This document shows, in pieces, positions 1 to 8,566 of a stretch of 64,000 nucleotides of DNA (position 1 is its first letter; every line of letters starts with the position of its first letter). Under the pieces are notes generated by a model, which ran no database searches, was not told the DNA's origin, and saw only the letters and a list, made by a program, of their open reading frames with translations. The position numbers and the translations under genes were made by a program. The stretch is from CAIKLP01 sp965279595 (GTDB lineage Bacteria > Bacteroidota > Bacteroidia > Sphingobacteriales > Sphingobacteriaceae): assembly GCA_965279595.1 (NCBI GenBank), contig OZ257246.1, forward strand, positions 2,480,001 through 2,544,000, in the 5' to 3' direction.

Positions 1-692
1 AAGTAAATAAAAGAAGGTGCAACTGAAAAAGTACCGTTGAAATTTCTCGAATTGGAAGTAGAAGTTTTTTGTAAATCAGCACTTACTGCTCTGATTTTAT
101 ATTTATAATCAATACCAGTCATTAAACCTCTTCTAGTATAGTTCTTATTGTTACCAATATATTGAATTCTGAAAGGTCCACCATTTTGACTTTCCCAAAC
201 TTCATATCTAGAAATACCATCTGCCCAACCATTTAAATTGTTAGCATAATCATTCCAATTGATATTTACTTGTCCATTACAAGGGTCAACTGATTGATCA
301 AAATACATGGTTTGATGAGGCTTCACCGCAGTTGTATCAAAACCTGACTGAACTATTGGGTTCACATCTTTATCAAAAGCAGTTACCCAAAAACGTAATG
401 ATTTTTGACTAGGTAAATCAACAGCGCCAAATGCATCTGTATAGGTAAGTGTGTGGTTTAAACGCCCATTGATAGTTATCGGGGCATCAAATATCATTTG
501 ATCTAAATTATTGGTGTATAAACGATATACGTAATACCCATCAACAGTACTGTTTGTAGATACTTTCCAATCAATTAATACTTGTTGATCATTTAATACA
601 GTAACCGAATCTATTTGAACAGTTGGTATCTGAGCAAATACTGATTGACTGCATAAAATCCCTAAAAAAAGTAGACGTTTGAGAAATTTCAT
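1..692 (-). CDS. Secreted fibronectin-type-III-like protein, N-terminal part (3' end outside window)
   Basis: The ATG at 690-692 opens a frame that runs off the left edge. It begins with a signal peptide (MKFLKRLLFLGILCSQSVFA) and continues with beta-rich segments containing YYVYRLY and YEVWESQNGGPF, a spacing typical of tandem Fn3-like modules in large Bacteroidota surface proteins. It would be exported and is possibly a T9SS cargo or gliding/adhesion protein; the C-terminal sorting domain that would show this is not in the window. It lies upstream of, and on the same strand as nothing further here. Function unknown; only the signal peptide and repeat architecture are visible. Confidence 0.7.
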   Translation of the reverse strand, partial: MKFLKRLLFLGILCSQSVFAQIPTVQIDSVTVLNDQQVLIDWKVSTNSTVDGYYVYRLYTNNLDQMIFDAPITINGRLNHTLTYTDAFGAVDLPSQKSLRFWVTAFDKDVNPIVQSGFDTTAVKPHQTMYFDQSVDPCNGQVNINWNDYANNLNGWADGISRYEVWESQNGGPFRIQYIGNNKNYTRRGLMTGIDYKYKIRAVSADLQKTSTSNSRNFNGTFSVAPSFIY

Positions 693-704
693 CTTTCAAA
701 TATA

Positions 705-1988
705 TTATTTTTTTCCCACAACTACCTCAGATAGTGTTTTTGGGTCTAAATATTCTATAGCTAAATCCATAATTCTTTGAGAATTAACGGCTTTTACCTT
801 TTCAAAATAATGCTCATAATAGCTATAATCCAATCCATAGGTATAAATTCCTTTGAATTTATCGGCATAACTGAACACATTTTCTATACTCCCTAAAAAG
901 CTACCTAGTAAATAATTTTTCACTAAATCTAGTTCCTCTTGGGGGACTAATTCGGTTCTTAAACGATTTATTTCAAAATGTATTTCATTGATAGCTGAAT
1001 CACATACCTCCACACCAACTTCAGTTGCAATATAAAAAAAACCGAGTTCTTTCATGGAAGCTATCCCTGAGCCAATTCCATAGGTATAGCCTTTATCTTC
1101 TCTAATATTTGCCATTAACCTTGAACCAAAATATCCACCCAAAATGGTATTCAAAACTTGTAATTCAATATAATCGGTATGTGTTTTATTCACCATTAAT
1201 TTACCAATACGAATGGCCGATTGCAATGCATCCGCCTTTTCATAATATTCTTTCGTTGGTTTTACTTGAATTACTTGTTGACTAATTTTGGCTTCAGTTG
1301 GATGAAATGATTGCGTTCCAATTACTTGATTAATGGTTGATAAAACATTTTCATCAACCAAACCCGAAGCAATAATGGTACAATTAGAAAACTTGTAATT
1401 AGATTTAAAGAACTCAACCAGGTCAGCCTGTTTCAATTTATCGCAATCAGCTAATTGAACCATTCTTCCGTAAGGATGATCAGCTCCAAATAAAACACTA
1501 TTGAATATTCTTCGAGCTAAAAAATCATTTTTTGTTAAATTGATTTGTAAACGTTGCTTAGTGTTTTCAATATAAGTTTGAATTTCTCTTTCAGGAAAAA
1601 TAGAATCAGTTAGAATTTCATTGACAACCGTAAGTGTTTCTTTTAAATATTTGTTAAGAGTGTAAAGACTAACTGTTGCTTTATCAAAATTTACTTCATG
1701 CTGAAAATATGCTCCGTAAAAATCTATCTTTTCCATTAATTCTAATGAATTCATGGTAGTAGTTCCAGCATTTAACAAATGATTGACAGCATTAGAAACT
1801 AAAGCTTTTTTCTCTTTGTTGTTTCCTGCATCAAAAATAAATTCAATTCTAACAACTTCTTCTGTACCTCCATTTATACTGTAAAGCTTGAGACCATTAG
1901 ATAAAGTATGCTCTTGGGCTTTTAATAATTCAACATTATTAATTGCAAAAGAAGGAGGCGGTAAAGTGCGATTTATTTCTTTTAACAT
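705..1988 (-). CDS. M16-family peptidase-like protein, non-catalytic partner
   Basis: The 427-residue protein has the M16 (pitrilysin/processing peptidase) fold throughout. The zinc motif HxxEH is absent: the equivalent helix reads NHLLNAGTTTMNS, so it should not cleave alone. A glycine-rich loop (GYFGSRLMANIREDKGYTYG) typical of M16 substrate-handling subunits is present. It follows a catalytic M16 gene directly; the TAA of that gene and this ATG overlap by one base at 1988 (TAATG), implying translational coupling and a heterodimer. A start further upstream would be a TTG inside the neighbour and is less likely. Probably periplasmic or cytoplasmic oligopeptide processing; substrate unknown. 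Confidence 0.85.
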   Translation of the reverse strand: MLKEINRTLPPPSFAINNVELLKAQEHTLSNGLKLYSINGGTEEVVRIEFIFDAGNNKEKKALVSNAVNHLLNAGTTTMNSLELMEKIDFYGAYFQHEVNFDKATVSLYTLNKYLKETLTVVNEILTDSIFPEREIQTYIENTKQRLQINLTKNDFLARRIFNSVLFGADHPYGRMVQLADCDKLKQADLVEFFKSNYKFSNCTIIASGLVDENVLSTINQVIGTQSFHPTEAKISQQVIQVKPTKEYYEKADALQSAIRIGKLMVNKTHTDYIELQVLNTILGGYFGSRLMANIREDKGYTYGIGSGIASMKELGFFYIATEVGVEVCDSAINEIHFEINRLRTELVPQEELDLVKNYLLGSFLGSIENVFSYADKFKGIYTYGLDYSYYEHYFEKVKAVNSQRIMDLAIEYLDPKTLSEVVVGKK

Positions 1989-3226
1989 TAGTCTTGAATT
2001 AAATAATAAAGCGTAGAACAATTGCTAGGTTGAAAAACCTTTTGAGCATATTTATTGATGCTTGCTGGTTTGATTTTGTAATAATGATCCATCTCATTAT
2101 TTACTCGGTCTACATCTCCTAATAATTCAAAATAGGCTATGTTCATTGCTTTATTTAACAATCCCATTTCCGCAAAAACGGAAGTGGATTCTAACTTATT
2201 GACAATCTTTTGTAATTCTCTTTCTTGAATTGGTTCTTCTTGAATTTTCTTTAATTCATTCCAAATGCCTTCGTCAGCTGCTTGCATTGAAATTCCATCC
2301 ATCACTTTTCCTTCAACTACCATTAATCCTTCCTCTACATCTCCAGAAATGTATGCATTGATTTCTGAAAATAAACGCTGCTCTTTTACTAAACTTTGGT
2401 ATAACCTGGAAGATTCTCCTCTTGAAAGTATATCTGAAATAATATCCGCAGTATAATAATCTTCTGATAAACGATTATTGATATGAAATGCTTTATAAAT
2501 GGCGTTACTGGGCACATTGGCTTTTACTTCCAATTTTCGCTCTTCAACTTGTGTAGGCTCTAAAGGTAGGCTTCTATTGTATTTATTTCCTGAAGGAATT
2601 GGCAAGAACCATTTTTCTGCTAATTCTTTTACTTCATTTAAAGTAGTATTTCCAGCCACTACTAATACCGCATTCATTGGATTGTAATGCTTATGAAAAA
2701 AGGCTTTAACATCTTCCATAGTAGCATTTTCAATATGTGCTAATTCTTTACCAATTGTAGCCCATTGGTAAGGGTGAACTTGATAAGTAAGTGGTCTTAA
2801 TTTTAACCAAACATCACCATAAGGTTGATTTAAATATCTTTGCTTAAACTCTTCAATTACAACACTGCGTTGCACTTCCAGGCTTTTTTCAGAAAATGCT
2901 AAGCTCAGCATTCGATCAGATTCTAACCAAAAAGCAGTTTCTAAATTAACGCTTGGAACTTGGATATAATAATTAGTAAAATCATTATTGGTAAATGCGT
3001 TGTTTTCTCCTCCTACTCTTTGCAATGGTTCGTCATAAGAAGGAATGTTAATAGATCCTCCAAACATTAGATGCTCAAACAAATGTGCAAATCCAGTTTG
3101 ATTTGGATTTTCATCTTTAGCACCTACATCATACAAAACATTTAATACCGCCATCGGTATGGTATGGTCTTCATGCACTAATACCCTTAATCCGTTGTCG
3201 AGGGTAAATCTCTCGAATTTTATCAT
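1988..3226 (-). CDS. M16-family zinc metallopeptidase, catalytic subunit
   Basis: The 412-residue protein carries the inverted zinc motif HLFEH at residues 48-52 and the downstream acidic cluster IEEF near residues 124-127 that supplies the third zinc ligand. It is the active half of a two-gene M16 pair, analogous to mitochondrial processing peptidase beta/alpha. No signal peptide is visible, as is common for this family in Bacteroidota. It is flanked without gaps by the thioredoxin-fold gene upstream (stop at 3227) and the inactive M16 gene downstream. The family degrades or trims peptides; a specific substrate cannot be inferred. Confidence 0.9.
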   Translation of the reverse strand: MIKFERFTLDNGLRVLVHEDHTIPMAVLNVLYDVGAKDENPNQTGFAHLFEHLMFGGSINIPSYDEPLQRVGGENNAFTNNDFTNYYIQVPSVNLETAFWLESDRMLSLAFSEKSLEVQRSVVIEEFKQRYLNQPYGDVWLKLRPLTYQVHPYQWATIGKELAHIENATMEDVKAFFHKHYNPMNAVLVVAGNTTLNEVKELAEKWFLPIPSGNKYNRSLPLEPTQVEERKLEVKANVPSNAIYKAFHINNRLSEDYYTADIISDILSRGESSRLYQSLVKEQRLFSEINAYISGDVEEGLMVVEGKVMDGISMQAADEGIWNELKKIQEEPIQERELQKIVNKLESTSVFAEMGLLNKAMNIAYFELLGDVDRVNNEMDHYYKIKPASINKYAQKVFQPSNCSTLYYLIQD

Positions 3227-3946
3227 TTACAATAAGGCGTCTATTTCTTTATTTAACGTTTCAATCACATTTCCTGTTTGTCCAATGGTTACATAGGTTA
3301 CAATACCTTCTGAATCAACAACTACATGTGTAGGGTATTTAGTAATTTTCATATTGATAATCATATCATCAACATCGGTACATATGATATAATTAAAAGG
3401 AGTTTTTTTAAGGAATTCTTTCACATCATCCAAAGGTTCATAAGTTGGAGCTAGAAATACCACATTTTTTGATTTGTATTTTGCAACCAATTTATTTAAA
3501 TCTGGGATTTCTGCTTTACAAGCAGCTGCATCTTTATACCAAAAATTAATAATTAGAATTTTCCCAGCAAAACTAGCATTGGTATAGGTTTTATTGTTGA
3601 TATCAGTAACTGTAAATTCAGATAATGGTTTTCCAGTTGTGAAACCGGCTAAAGTAATGGGTGCCCTCTTTTCATTAGCTTCAGCAAATCTTCTTCTTTC
3701 TTCTACTGTACTCTTTCTAAAACTAAATTCGGGTTTACCATCTGCTTCAGCAGTTAATGGATCTAAAGTATATTCGCCAGATTGAACTTTGGCAAACCAA
3801 ACTTCCGGACCTAAAATCGCCCCTGTACTGTCTTTTACAATAGTTGATTTATCTTGTTTATAAGCTTTTATTGATTTATAGGTGGTTTGAGACCAAGCAG
3901 TTACTGAAATTATTACAAACAGTAAACTAAATAAAATCTTTTTCAT
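3227..3946 (-). CDS. Exported TlpA/redoxin-fold protein lacking the nucleophilic cysteine
   Basis: The 239-residue protein has an N-terminal signal peptide (MKKILFSLLFVIISVTAWSQ), about 80 residues of unknown linker, then a thioredoxin-like domain from about residue 105. In TlpA proteins the motif is WxxCxxC followed by RAEIP. Here the segment is FWYKDAAACKAEIP, so only the second cysteine (Cys143) remains and the first is Ala140. Disulfide exchange of the usual kind should be impossible; a scaffold or peroxiredoxin-like role is possible. It heads the minus-strand run with the two M16 peptidases, preceded by a TATATTTG box at 3972-3979. Confidence 0.8.
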   Translation of the reverse strand: MKKILFSLLFVIISVTAWSQTTYKSIKAYKQDKSTIVKDSTGAILGPEVWFAKVQSGEYTLDPLTAEADGKPEFSFRKSTVEERRRFAEANEKRAPITLAGFTTGKPLSEFTVTDINNKTYTNASFAGKILIINFWYKDAAACKAEIPDLNKLVAKYKSKNVVFLAPTYEPLDDVKEFLKKTPFNYIICTDVDDMIINMKITKYPTHVVVDSEGIVTYVTIGQTGNVIETLNKEIDALL

Positions 3947-3971
3947 GGTTTTAATGTTTAATTAAAGAACC

Positions 3972-3979
3972 CAAATATA
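3972..3979 (-). promoter_or_regulatory. -7 promoter box (TATATTTG) for the redoxin/M16 run
   Basis: Read on the minus strand, this matches the Bacteroidota -7 consensus TAnnTTTG and lies 26 nt before the ATG at 3946. It is divergent from the mqnC promoter at 4017-4024. No clear -33 TTTG is seen. Confidence 0.5.
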
Positions 3980-4016
3980 ATTTTTTTATCGAATTAATTC
4001 TTTTTACTGAATAGCC

Positions 4017-4024
4017 TATATTTG
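4017..4024 (+). promoter_or_regulatory. -7 promoter box (TATATTTG) for mqnC
   Basis: It matches TAnnTTTG and ends only 7 nt before the mqnC ATG at 4032. If transcription starts about 6-7 nt after the box, the mRNA would have almost no leader. Confidence 0.55.
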
Positions 4025-4031
4025 CAAAACA

Positions 4032-5159
4032 ATGAATATTACTGAACTATTAAATAAAGCTTCGAAGTTTGAATTCCTTAGTATTGAAGAAGGAGTTTAT
4101 TTGTATCATCATGCTAGTACACCAGATTTGATGTATGTTGCAAATGAGCTTCGAAAAATTAAAAAGGGAAATCAAAAGGAAGTTACCTGGATTATAGATC
4201 GCAATTTGAACACTACTAATGTTTGTATTGCGAATTGCAAATTTTGTAATTTTTTCAGACGACCAGGTCATGAAGACAGTTATATCACAAGCATTGAAGA
4301 GTATAAAGTAAAAATTGAAGAAACCTTTAAATATGGTGGTGAGCAATTGTTACTACAAGGCGGACATCACCCTGATTTAGGTTTGAATTATTATGCTGAC
4401 CTGTTCAGAACCTTAAAAAAACTCTATCCAAATTTAAAACTACATTCATTAGGTCCACCGGAAATTGCGCATGTTGCTAAATTAGAAAAGTTAAGTCATA
4501 CTGAAGTTTTAGAAAGCTTAAAATCAGCAGGTTTAGATTCATTACCAGGGGCTGGAGCAGAAATACTGAATGATAGAGTACGTAGATTAATTTCTAAAGG
4601 CAAATGTACAGGTAGAGAGTGGTTGGATGTAATGAGAGCTGCACATCAATTAGATATTACTACCTCAGCCACTATGATGTTTGGACATGTTGAAACAATT
4701 TATGAGCGTTTTGAGCATTTGGTTTGGTTACGTGAAGTTCAATCAGAAAAACCAGTGGATTCAAAAGGCTTTTTAGCATTTATACCATGGCCATTTCAAG
4801 ATGATGGAACTTTATTGAAAAGAATAAGAGGTGTAAAAAACACGGTGAGTGGGGATGAATATATCAGAATGATAGCATTAAGTAGAATAATGTTGCCAAA
4901 TGTGGAGAATATCCAAGCCTCTTGGTTAACAGTAGGAAAAGAGATTGCTCAAATATGTTTACACGCTGGTGCCAATGACTTTGGATCTATTATGATTGAA
5001 GAAAATGTGGTTTCTGCTGCAGGTGCTCCTCATAGATTCACTTCGAATGGGATTCAAGAAGCCATTAGGCAAGCTGGATTTATTCCTCAATTAAGAACAC
5101 AACAATATGAATTCAGGGATTTACCTGAAAAAATGGAACAGCAAGTAATTACCTATTAA
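4032..5159 (+). CDS. mqnC: Cyclic dehypoxanthinyl futalosine synthase (radical SAM)
   Basis: The 375-residue radical-SAM protein catalyses the cyclisation step of the futalosine route to menaquinone in the cytoplasm. The [4Fe-4S] cysteines are in NVCIANCKFC (Cys65, Cys69, Cys72). Family-specific blocks follow: LLLQGGHHPDLGLNYY, SLGPPEIAH, TSATMMFGHVET and GFLAFIPWPFQ. The combination of the last two blocks points to MqnC rather than MqnE. No other mqn gene is in the window, as expected for a dispersed pathway. The ATG follows a -7 box by 7 nt. Menaquinone is probably the respiratory quinone of this organism. Confidence 0.93.
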   Translation: MNITELLNKASKFEFLSIEEGVYLYHHASTPDLMYVANELRKIKKGNQKEVTWIIDRNLNTTNVCIANCKFCNFFRRPGHEDSYITSIEEYKVKIEETFKYGGEQLLLQGGHHPDLGLNYYADLFRTLKKLYPNLKLHSLGPPEIAHVAKLEKLSHTEVLESLKSAGLDSLPGAGAEILNDRVRRLISKGKCTGREWLDVMRAAHQLDITTSATMMFGHVETIYERFEHLVWLREVQSEKPVDSKGFLAFIPWPFQDDGTLLKRIRGVKNTVSGDEYIRMIALSRIMLPNVENIQASWLTVGKEIAQICLHAGANDFGSIMIEENVVSAAGAPHRFTSNGIQEAIRQAGFIPQLRTQQYEFRDLPEKMEQQVITY

Positions 5160-5214
5160 AAATTTCAAATTGTTAAAATATTTATACATTCGCTTCTACT
5201 AATAATACAAAGAT

Positions 5215-5901
5215 TTGGAACCTTTACAACGAAATATTGAAGCCTTATTATTTGCTTCTGAACAAAGCATCACTGTTGCCGATTTAAAAGTAATACTTTC
5301 AACTTTTCATGAAGAAGAAATTACAGAGGAAACAGTAATTGCTAATTTGGAATTAGTAAAAGAAAAATATAGTTCAGATGAATTTGTTTTTGAACTAATT
5401 GAAATGAGTAATGGATTTCAATTTCTAAGTAAAAAAATTCATTATGATTTGTTGAATATGTTAATTATTCACAAGGAAAAGAAAAAATTGTCGACAGCAG
5501 CCATGGAAACATTGGCAATAATTGCATACAAACAACCAATCACGAAAACTGAAGTAGAATTAATACGCGGTGTAAATTGTGATTATAGTGTTCAGAAATT
5601 ATTAGAAAAAGATTTAATTGCAATTAACGGACGAAGTAGCGGTCCGGGGAAACCTATTTTATATGAAACATCAGAAAGTTTCATGGATCATTTTGGGTTG
5701 AAAACACCAAAAGATTTACCTCAATTAAAAGATTTCCATAGCTTAGATAATAGTATAAACCCTGAAAATTCAGCTGTTTTAGAAGCAGAAATGATTAGTG
5801 AGGAAGATGCTAAAATAATTGAATCAGAATCAGAAGGTAGTGCTGAAGTAGAAGATTCAACAGAAAATCAAGCTACAGAAGAAAAAAACACAGAAAATTA
5901 A
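5215..5901 (+). CDS. scpB: Segregation and condensation protein B
   Basis: The 228-residue protein carries two winged-helix domains of the ScpB family: residues 1-80 begin LQRNIEALLFASEQSIT, and the second domain contains LSTAAMETLAIIAYKQP. It is the kleisin-associated subunit of the SMC-ScpAB condensin used in chromosome segregation. The TTG at 5215 is the only start that keeps the conserved first helix; the next ATG is deep in the domain. The C-terminal 50 residues are acidic and low-complexity, longer than in short ScpBs. scpA and smc are not in the window. Confidence 0.88.
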   Translation: MEPLQRNIEALLFASEQSITVADLKVILSTFHEEEITEETVIANLELVKEKYSSDEFVFELIEMSNGFQFLSKKIHYDLLNMLIIHKEKKKLSTAAMETLAIIAYKQPITKTEVELIRGVNCDYSVQKLLEKDLIAINGRSSGPGKPILYETSESFMDHFGLKTPKDLPQLKDFHSLDNSINPENSAVLEAEMISEEDAKIIESESEGSAEVEDSTENQATEEKNTEN

Positions 5902-6042
5902 TTTCATTTTTTTTTCATACATCAATTCCTTTATATTATTTTTGAGAATCAATTTCTATTGATGAAATATTTCAAAGAAATTTGGATTGAATAAAAGTAA
6001 TTCAATAACTTAGTTAAACGAAAAAATATTTGATTCATACAA

Positions 6043-6252
6043 ATGAAAAGCCCTAAAAAAGCAAGCAACAGCAAAACTACAAAGCCAGCAAAAACTACTG
6101 CTGCAAAATCATCTGTAAAAGCTACGCCAGCAAGCGAAAGTAAATCAGTCAAAAACAAAATTGTTGATGAAGATGATGAGTTTGATTTACCTATTGATGA
6201 AATAGATGAATTTGAAGAAGACTTTGAAGATTTTGATGATGATGACTTTTAA
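6043..6252 (+). CDS. Small charged protein: basic N-terminus, strongly acidic C-terminus
   Basis: The 69-residue protein has no recognised domain. Residues 1-40 are Lys/Ala/Ser/Thr-rich (KSPKKASNSKTTKPAKTT), resembling a histone-H1-like or nucleoid-associated tail. Residues 41-69 contain over 15 Asp/Glu (EDDEFDLPIDEIDEFEEDFE). It has its own gene space between scpB and a strong terminator at 6260-6288. The ATG, codon use and terminator support a real gene. Similar small proteins occur in Bacteroidota; DNA or partner-protein binding is only inference from composition. Confidence 0.6.
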   Translation: MKSPKKASNSKTTKPAKTTAAKSSVKATPASESKSVKNKIVDEDDEFDLPIDEIDEFEEDFEDFDDDDF

Positions 6253-6259
6253 TAAAAAA

Positions 6260-6288
6260 AATCCAACCTTGAGTTGGATTTTTTTTTA
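6260..6288. terminator. Bidirectional rho-independent terminator
   Basis: An 8-bp stem (AATCCAAC/GTTGGATT) with a 5-nt loop has A-rich sequence on the left and T8 or more on the right. It can end the plus-strand small protein gene and the converging glycosyltransferase operon. Confidence 0.85.
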
Positions 6289-6293
6289 GCTAA

Positions 6294-7220
6294 TTAGGAT
6301 TTAATATTTGTTTCGTTAATAATATATAAAGGTCTATTTCTTGAATTTGCACTTAATCTAGAAATATATTCTCCAATAATTCCAATGGAGATTAATTGTA
6401 TCCCTCCTAAAAACAATACAGAGATAATGATAGAAGTCCAACCTTCAATATAATCTTTACTAATAAACCTTGCATACAAAGCATACAGCATAACAACGAA
6501 AGCAATACCTGAAACAACAAAGCCGCAAATACTTGCAAACTTTAAGGGGAAGTTCGAAAATCCAGTAATGCCATCTAAAGCAAAACGAATCATCTTTTTA
6601 TAAGTGTACCCAGTTTCTCCAGCTTGACGAACATCTCTATCATATTCAACAAAAGTTTGGTTAAATCCTATCCACGAAATTTGTCCGCGTAAGAACTTAT
6701 TTTGTTCTGACATTTGTTTTAAAACATCAACCACTTTTCTATCCATAATTCTAAAGTCGCCAGTATCTACAGGAATATTTACAGAAGTAATTGCTTTTAA
6801 TATTCTATAAAACATTTTAGCTGTAAATAATTTTAGCCAGCTCTCCCCTTTTCTTGCTCTGCGTTTGGCATAAACTACTTCAAAACCTTCATTCATTTTT
6901 GCAAACATTTCAATAATCAATTCAGGAGGATCTTGTAAGTCTGCATCAATGATAACTACTCTCTTTCCTATTGATAGATCTAAACCTGCTGATACTGCAA
7001 TTTGATGTCCAAAATTTCTACTAAAATCAATATACTTAATTGAAGGATCAGCAATTGCTAAATTTTTAATGATGGAGATGGAGTTATCTTTACTTCCGTC
7101 GTTGATGAAAATGAATTCACAATTTAGGTTCATTTGTGCAATTACACCTCGCAATCGATTGATTAGAATATCGATATTCCCTTCTTCATTATAGATTGGA
7201 ATTAAAATTGATAAATCCAT
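6294..7220 (-). CDS. Polyisoprenyl-phosphate glycosyltransferase (GT2, GtrB/DPM1-like)
   Basis: The 308-residue protein has a GT-A domain from residue 1 (LSILIPIYNEEGNID), with the DADLQDPPE metal/nucleotide motif at 92-100 and RNFGHQIAVSAGLD upstream of it. Two C-terminal membrane helices lie at roughly 230-255 and 265-290. Members transfer a sugar from a nucleotide donor to undecaprenyl phosphate at the inner face of the membrane, for use by a GT-C enzyme outside. The next gene upstream encodes just such a polytopic membrane protein, one base away. The product is probably a surface glycan or glycoprotein modification. Confidence 0.88.
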   Translation of the reverse strand: MDLSILIPIYNEEGNIDILINRLRGVIAQMNLNCEFIFINDGSKDNSISIIKNLAIADPSIKYIDFSRNFGHQIAVSAGLDLSIGKRVVIIDADLQDPPELIIEMFAKMNEGFEVVYAKRRARKGESWLKLFTAKMFYRILKAITSVNIPVDTGDFRIMDRKVVDVLKQMSEQNKFLRGQISWIGFNQTFVEYDRDVRQAGETGYTYKKMIRFALDGITGFSNFPLKFASICGFVVSGIAFVVMLYALYARFISKDYIEGWTSIIISVLFLGGIQLISIGIIGEYISRLSANSRNRPLYIINETNIKS

Positions 7221-7221
7221 A

Positions 7222-8565
7222 TTAAATTAAATAGTCAGCTATTTTTGCAAATTGAAAGGTATCTGTGCCTAAATATGGATATAAAAACCCGTATTTTAAA
7301 TATAAAAAATAAAAATGGTTTATTAGAATTAATCCAATGGAATATGCAATAAATAGTGAATTCAAACTAATCCAGATCCATTTTTTCTGATTCAATAACA
7401 TTTTATAATATTGGATATATTCCAACATTCCAAACCCGATAATTAGACCGTAAAAAATTGCCATATGCCTAACTGTGAACATATGAATCATTGCATGTTT
7501 TGCCATAATAAAGTTCCAGCTAATTCCAGCTAGAAATAAAATCAAAGCTATATAAAACAAATTCAAGTTTTCTTTTTTTAATTTCTTCATTGCAAAAAAT
7601 GCCATCATTAAAAACATTGATCCTGGAATTATGTAAAAGTGTCCTAATCGTTGAATCCACAAAACAATTAACCTTGGTATTTCTCCTATGCCTAAACTTC
7701 TATTTGTCCAATAGTCACCGCCAGGTATATCAACAGCACCAACTGAACGTATTAAAAATGCATCATGAAAATCTTTGTAAACTAATTGCCAATTTCCAAA
7801 AAACAAATAATTTTGATAAAGATGTAAGCCAAAACCAAGTATAGGCATACTTAATAAAATAAAATTAACCCAACTGAATAAAGGCTTTTTATTAAGTAAT
7901 GAAAAACCAATAATAACAATTGCAATGAATACTATTGGCTCGAAAGATAGAAGAGATAAAATCAAATAAATTATTGCCAATAAAAATACTTGAATTTTAT
8001 TGGTTGTATTTGAAGAATAATAAATTGTAATTAAATAACAAAACAACCATCTAAAAAATTCCACATAAACATGTTGATGCAAATCATCTGCCCATGCAAT
8101 AAAATAATTAGATAGCCAAAGTATTGCAGCTGAAATCAAAGCTATCCTATCATTTTTTATCCATAAATTCAATGTTTTTAAAATTAGAAAAAACAAACCA
8201 ATAGAAAACAAAAGAGGTAACACCCCAAGAGTATTTCTATTGGAAGTATTAAATACCTTTGCGAATACGCCGGCAGTAACATCAGCTAAAGGCGGGTAAT
8301 GAGTATAAGGAATATCAACACTATAACCATTTGGGTAATTGGTTTTATAATCAAAAACAGGAAGAAGTTTGGTTTTACAAAAGCCACTGTCAACAAAATA
8401 TTTACTAGCAGAAATTACATTTCTTGAACTAAATGCATCTCCATTAAACCATGATTTTCCAAATCCATGATCATATACTGAAATTGCTTGCCATCGGTGT
8501 ATAATTAAGCTAAAACAAAAAATGAATAAACCAATAATAATCTTATTTCTTTTTGAAACTGACAT
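7222..8565 (-). CDS. Polytopic membrane protein, probable GT-C-type glycosyltransferase
   Basis: The 447-residue protein has about ten or more hydrophobic helices. The first extracytoplasmic loop contains DYKTNYPNGYS and YTHYPPLAD, resembling the catalytic loop of GT-C enzymes of the PMT/ArnT type, and a second loop has WADDLHQH. It lies between a GtrB-like enzyme that would make its lipid-linked sugar donor and a GT9 transferase. I assign the class from topology, the YPP loop and context, not from a full family match. O-antigen-ligase-like or unknown membrane function are alternatives. Confidence 0.6.
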   Translation of the reverse strand: MSVSKRNKIIIGLFIFCFSLIIHRWQAISVYDHGFGKSWFNGDAFSSRNVISASKYFVDSGFCKTKLLPVFDYKTNYPNGYSVDIPYTHYPPLADVTAGVFAKVFNTSNRNTLGVLPLLFSIGLFFLILKTLNLWIKNDRIALISAAILWLSNYFIAWADDLHQHVYVEFFRWLFCYLITIYYSSNTTNKIQVFLLAIIYLILSLLSFEPIVFIAIVIIGFSLLNKKPLFSWVNFILLSMPILGFGLHLYQNYLFFGNWQLVYKDFHDAFLIRSVGAVDIPGGDYWTNRSLGIGEIPRLIVLWIQRLGHFYIIPGSMFLMMAFFAMKKLKKENLNLFYIALILFLAGISWNFIMAKHAMIHMFTVRHMAIFYGLIIGFGMLEYIQYYKMLLNQKKWIWISLNSLFIAYSIGLILINHFYFLYLKYGFLYPYLGTDTFQFAKIADYLI

Positions 8566-8566
8566 T

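Noticed and set aside
4032..5159. Annotation as aminofutalosine synthase MqnE
   Set aside because: The TSATMMFGHVET and AFIPWPFQ blocks fit MqnC better.
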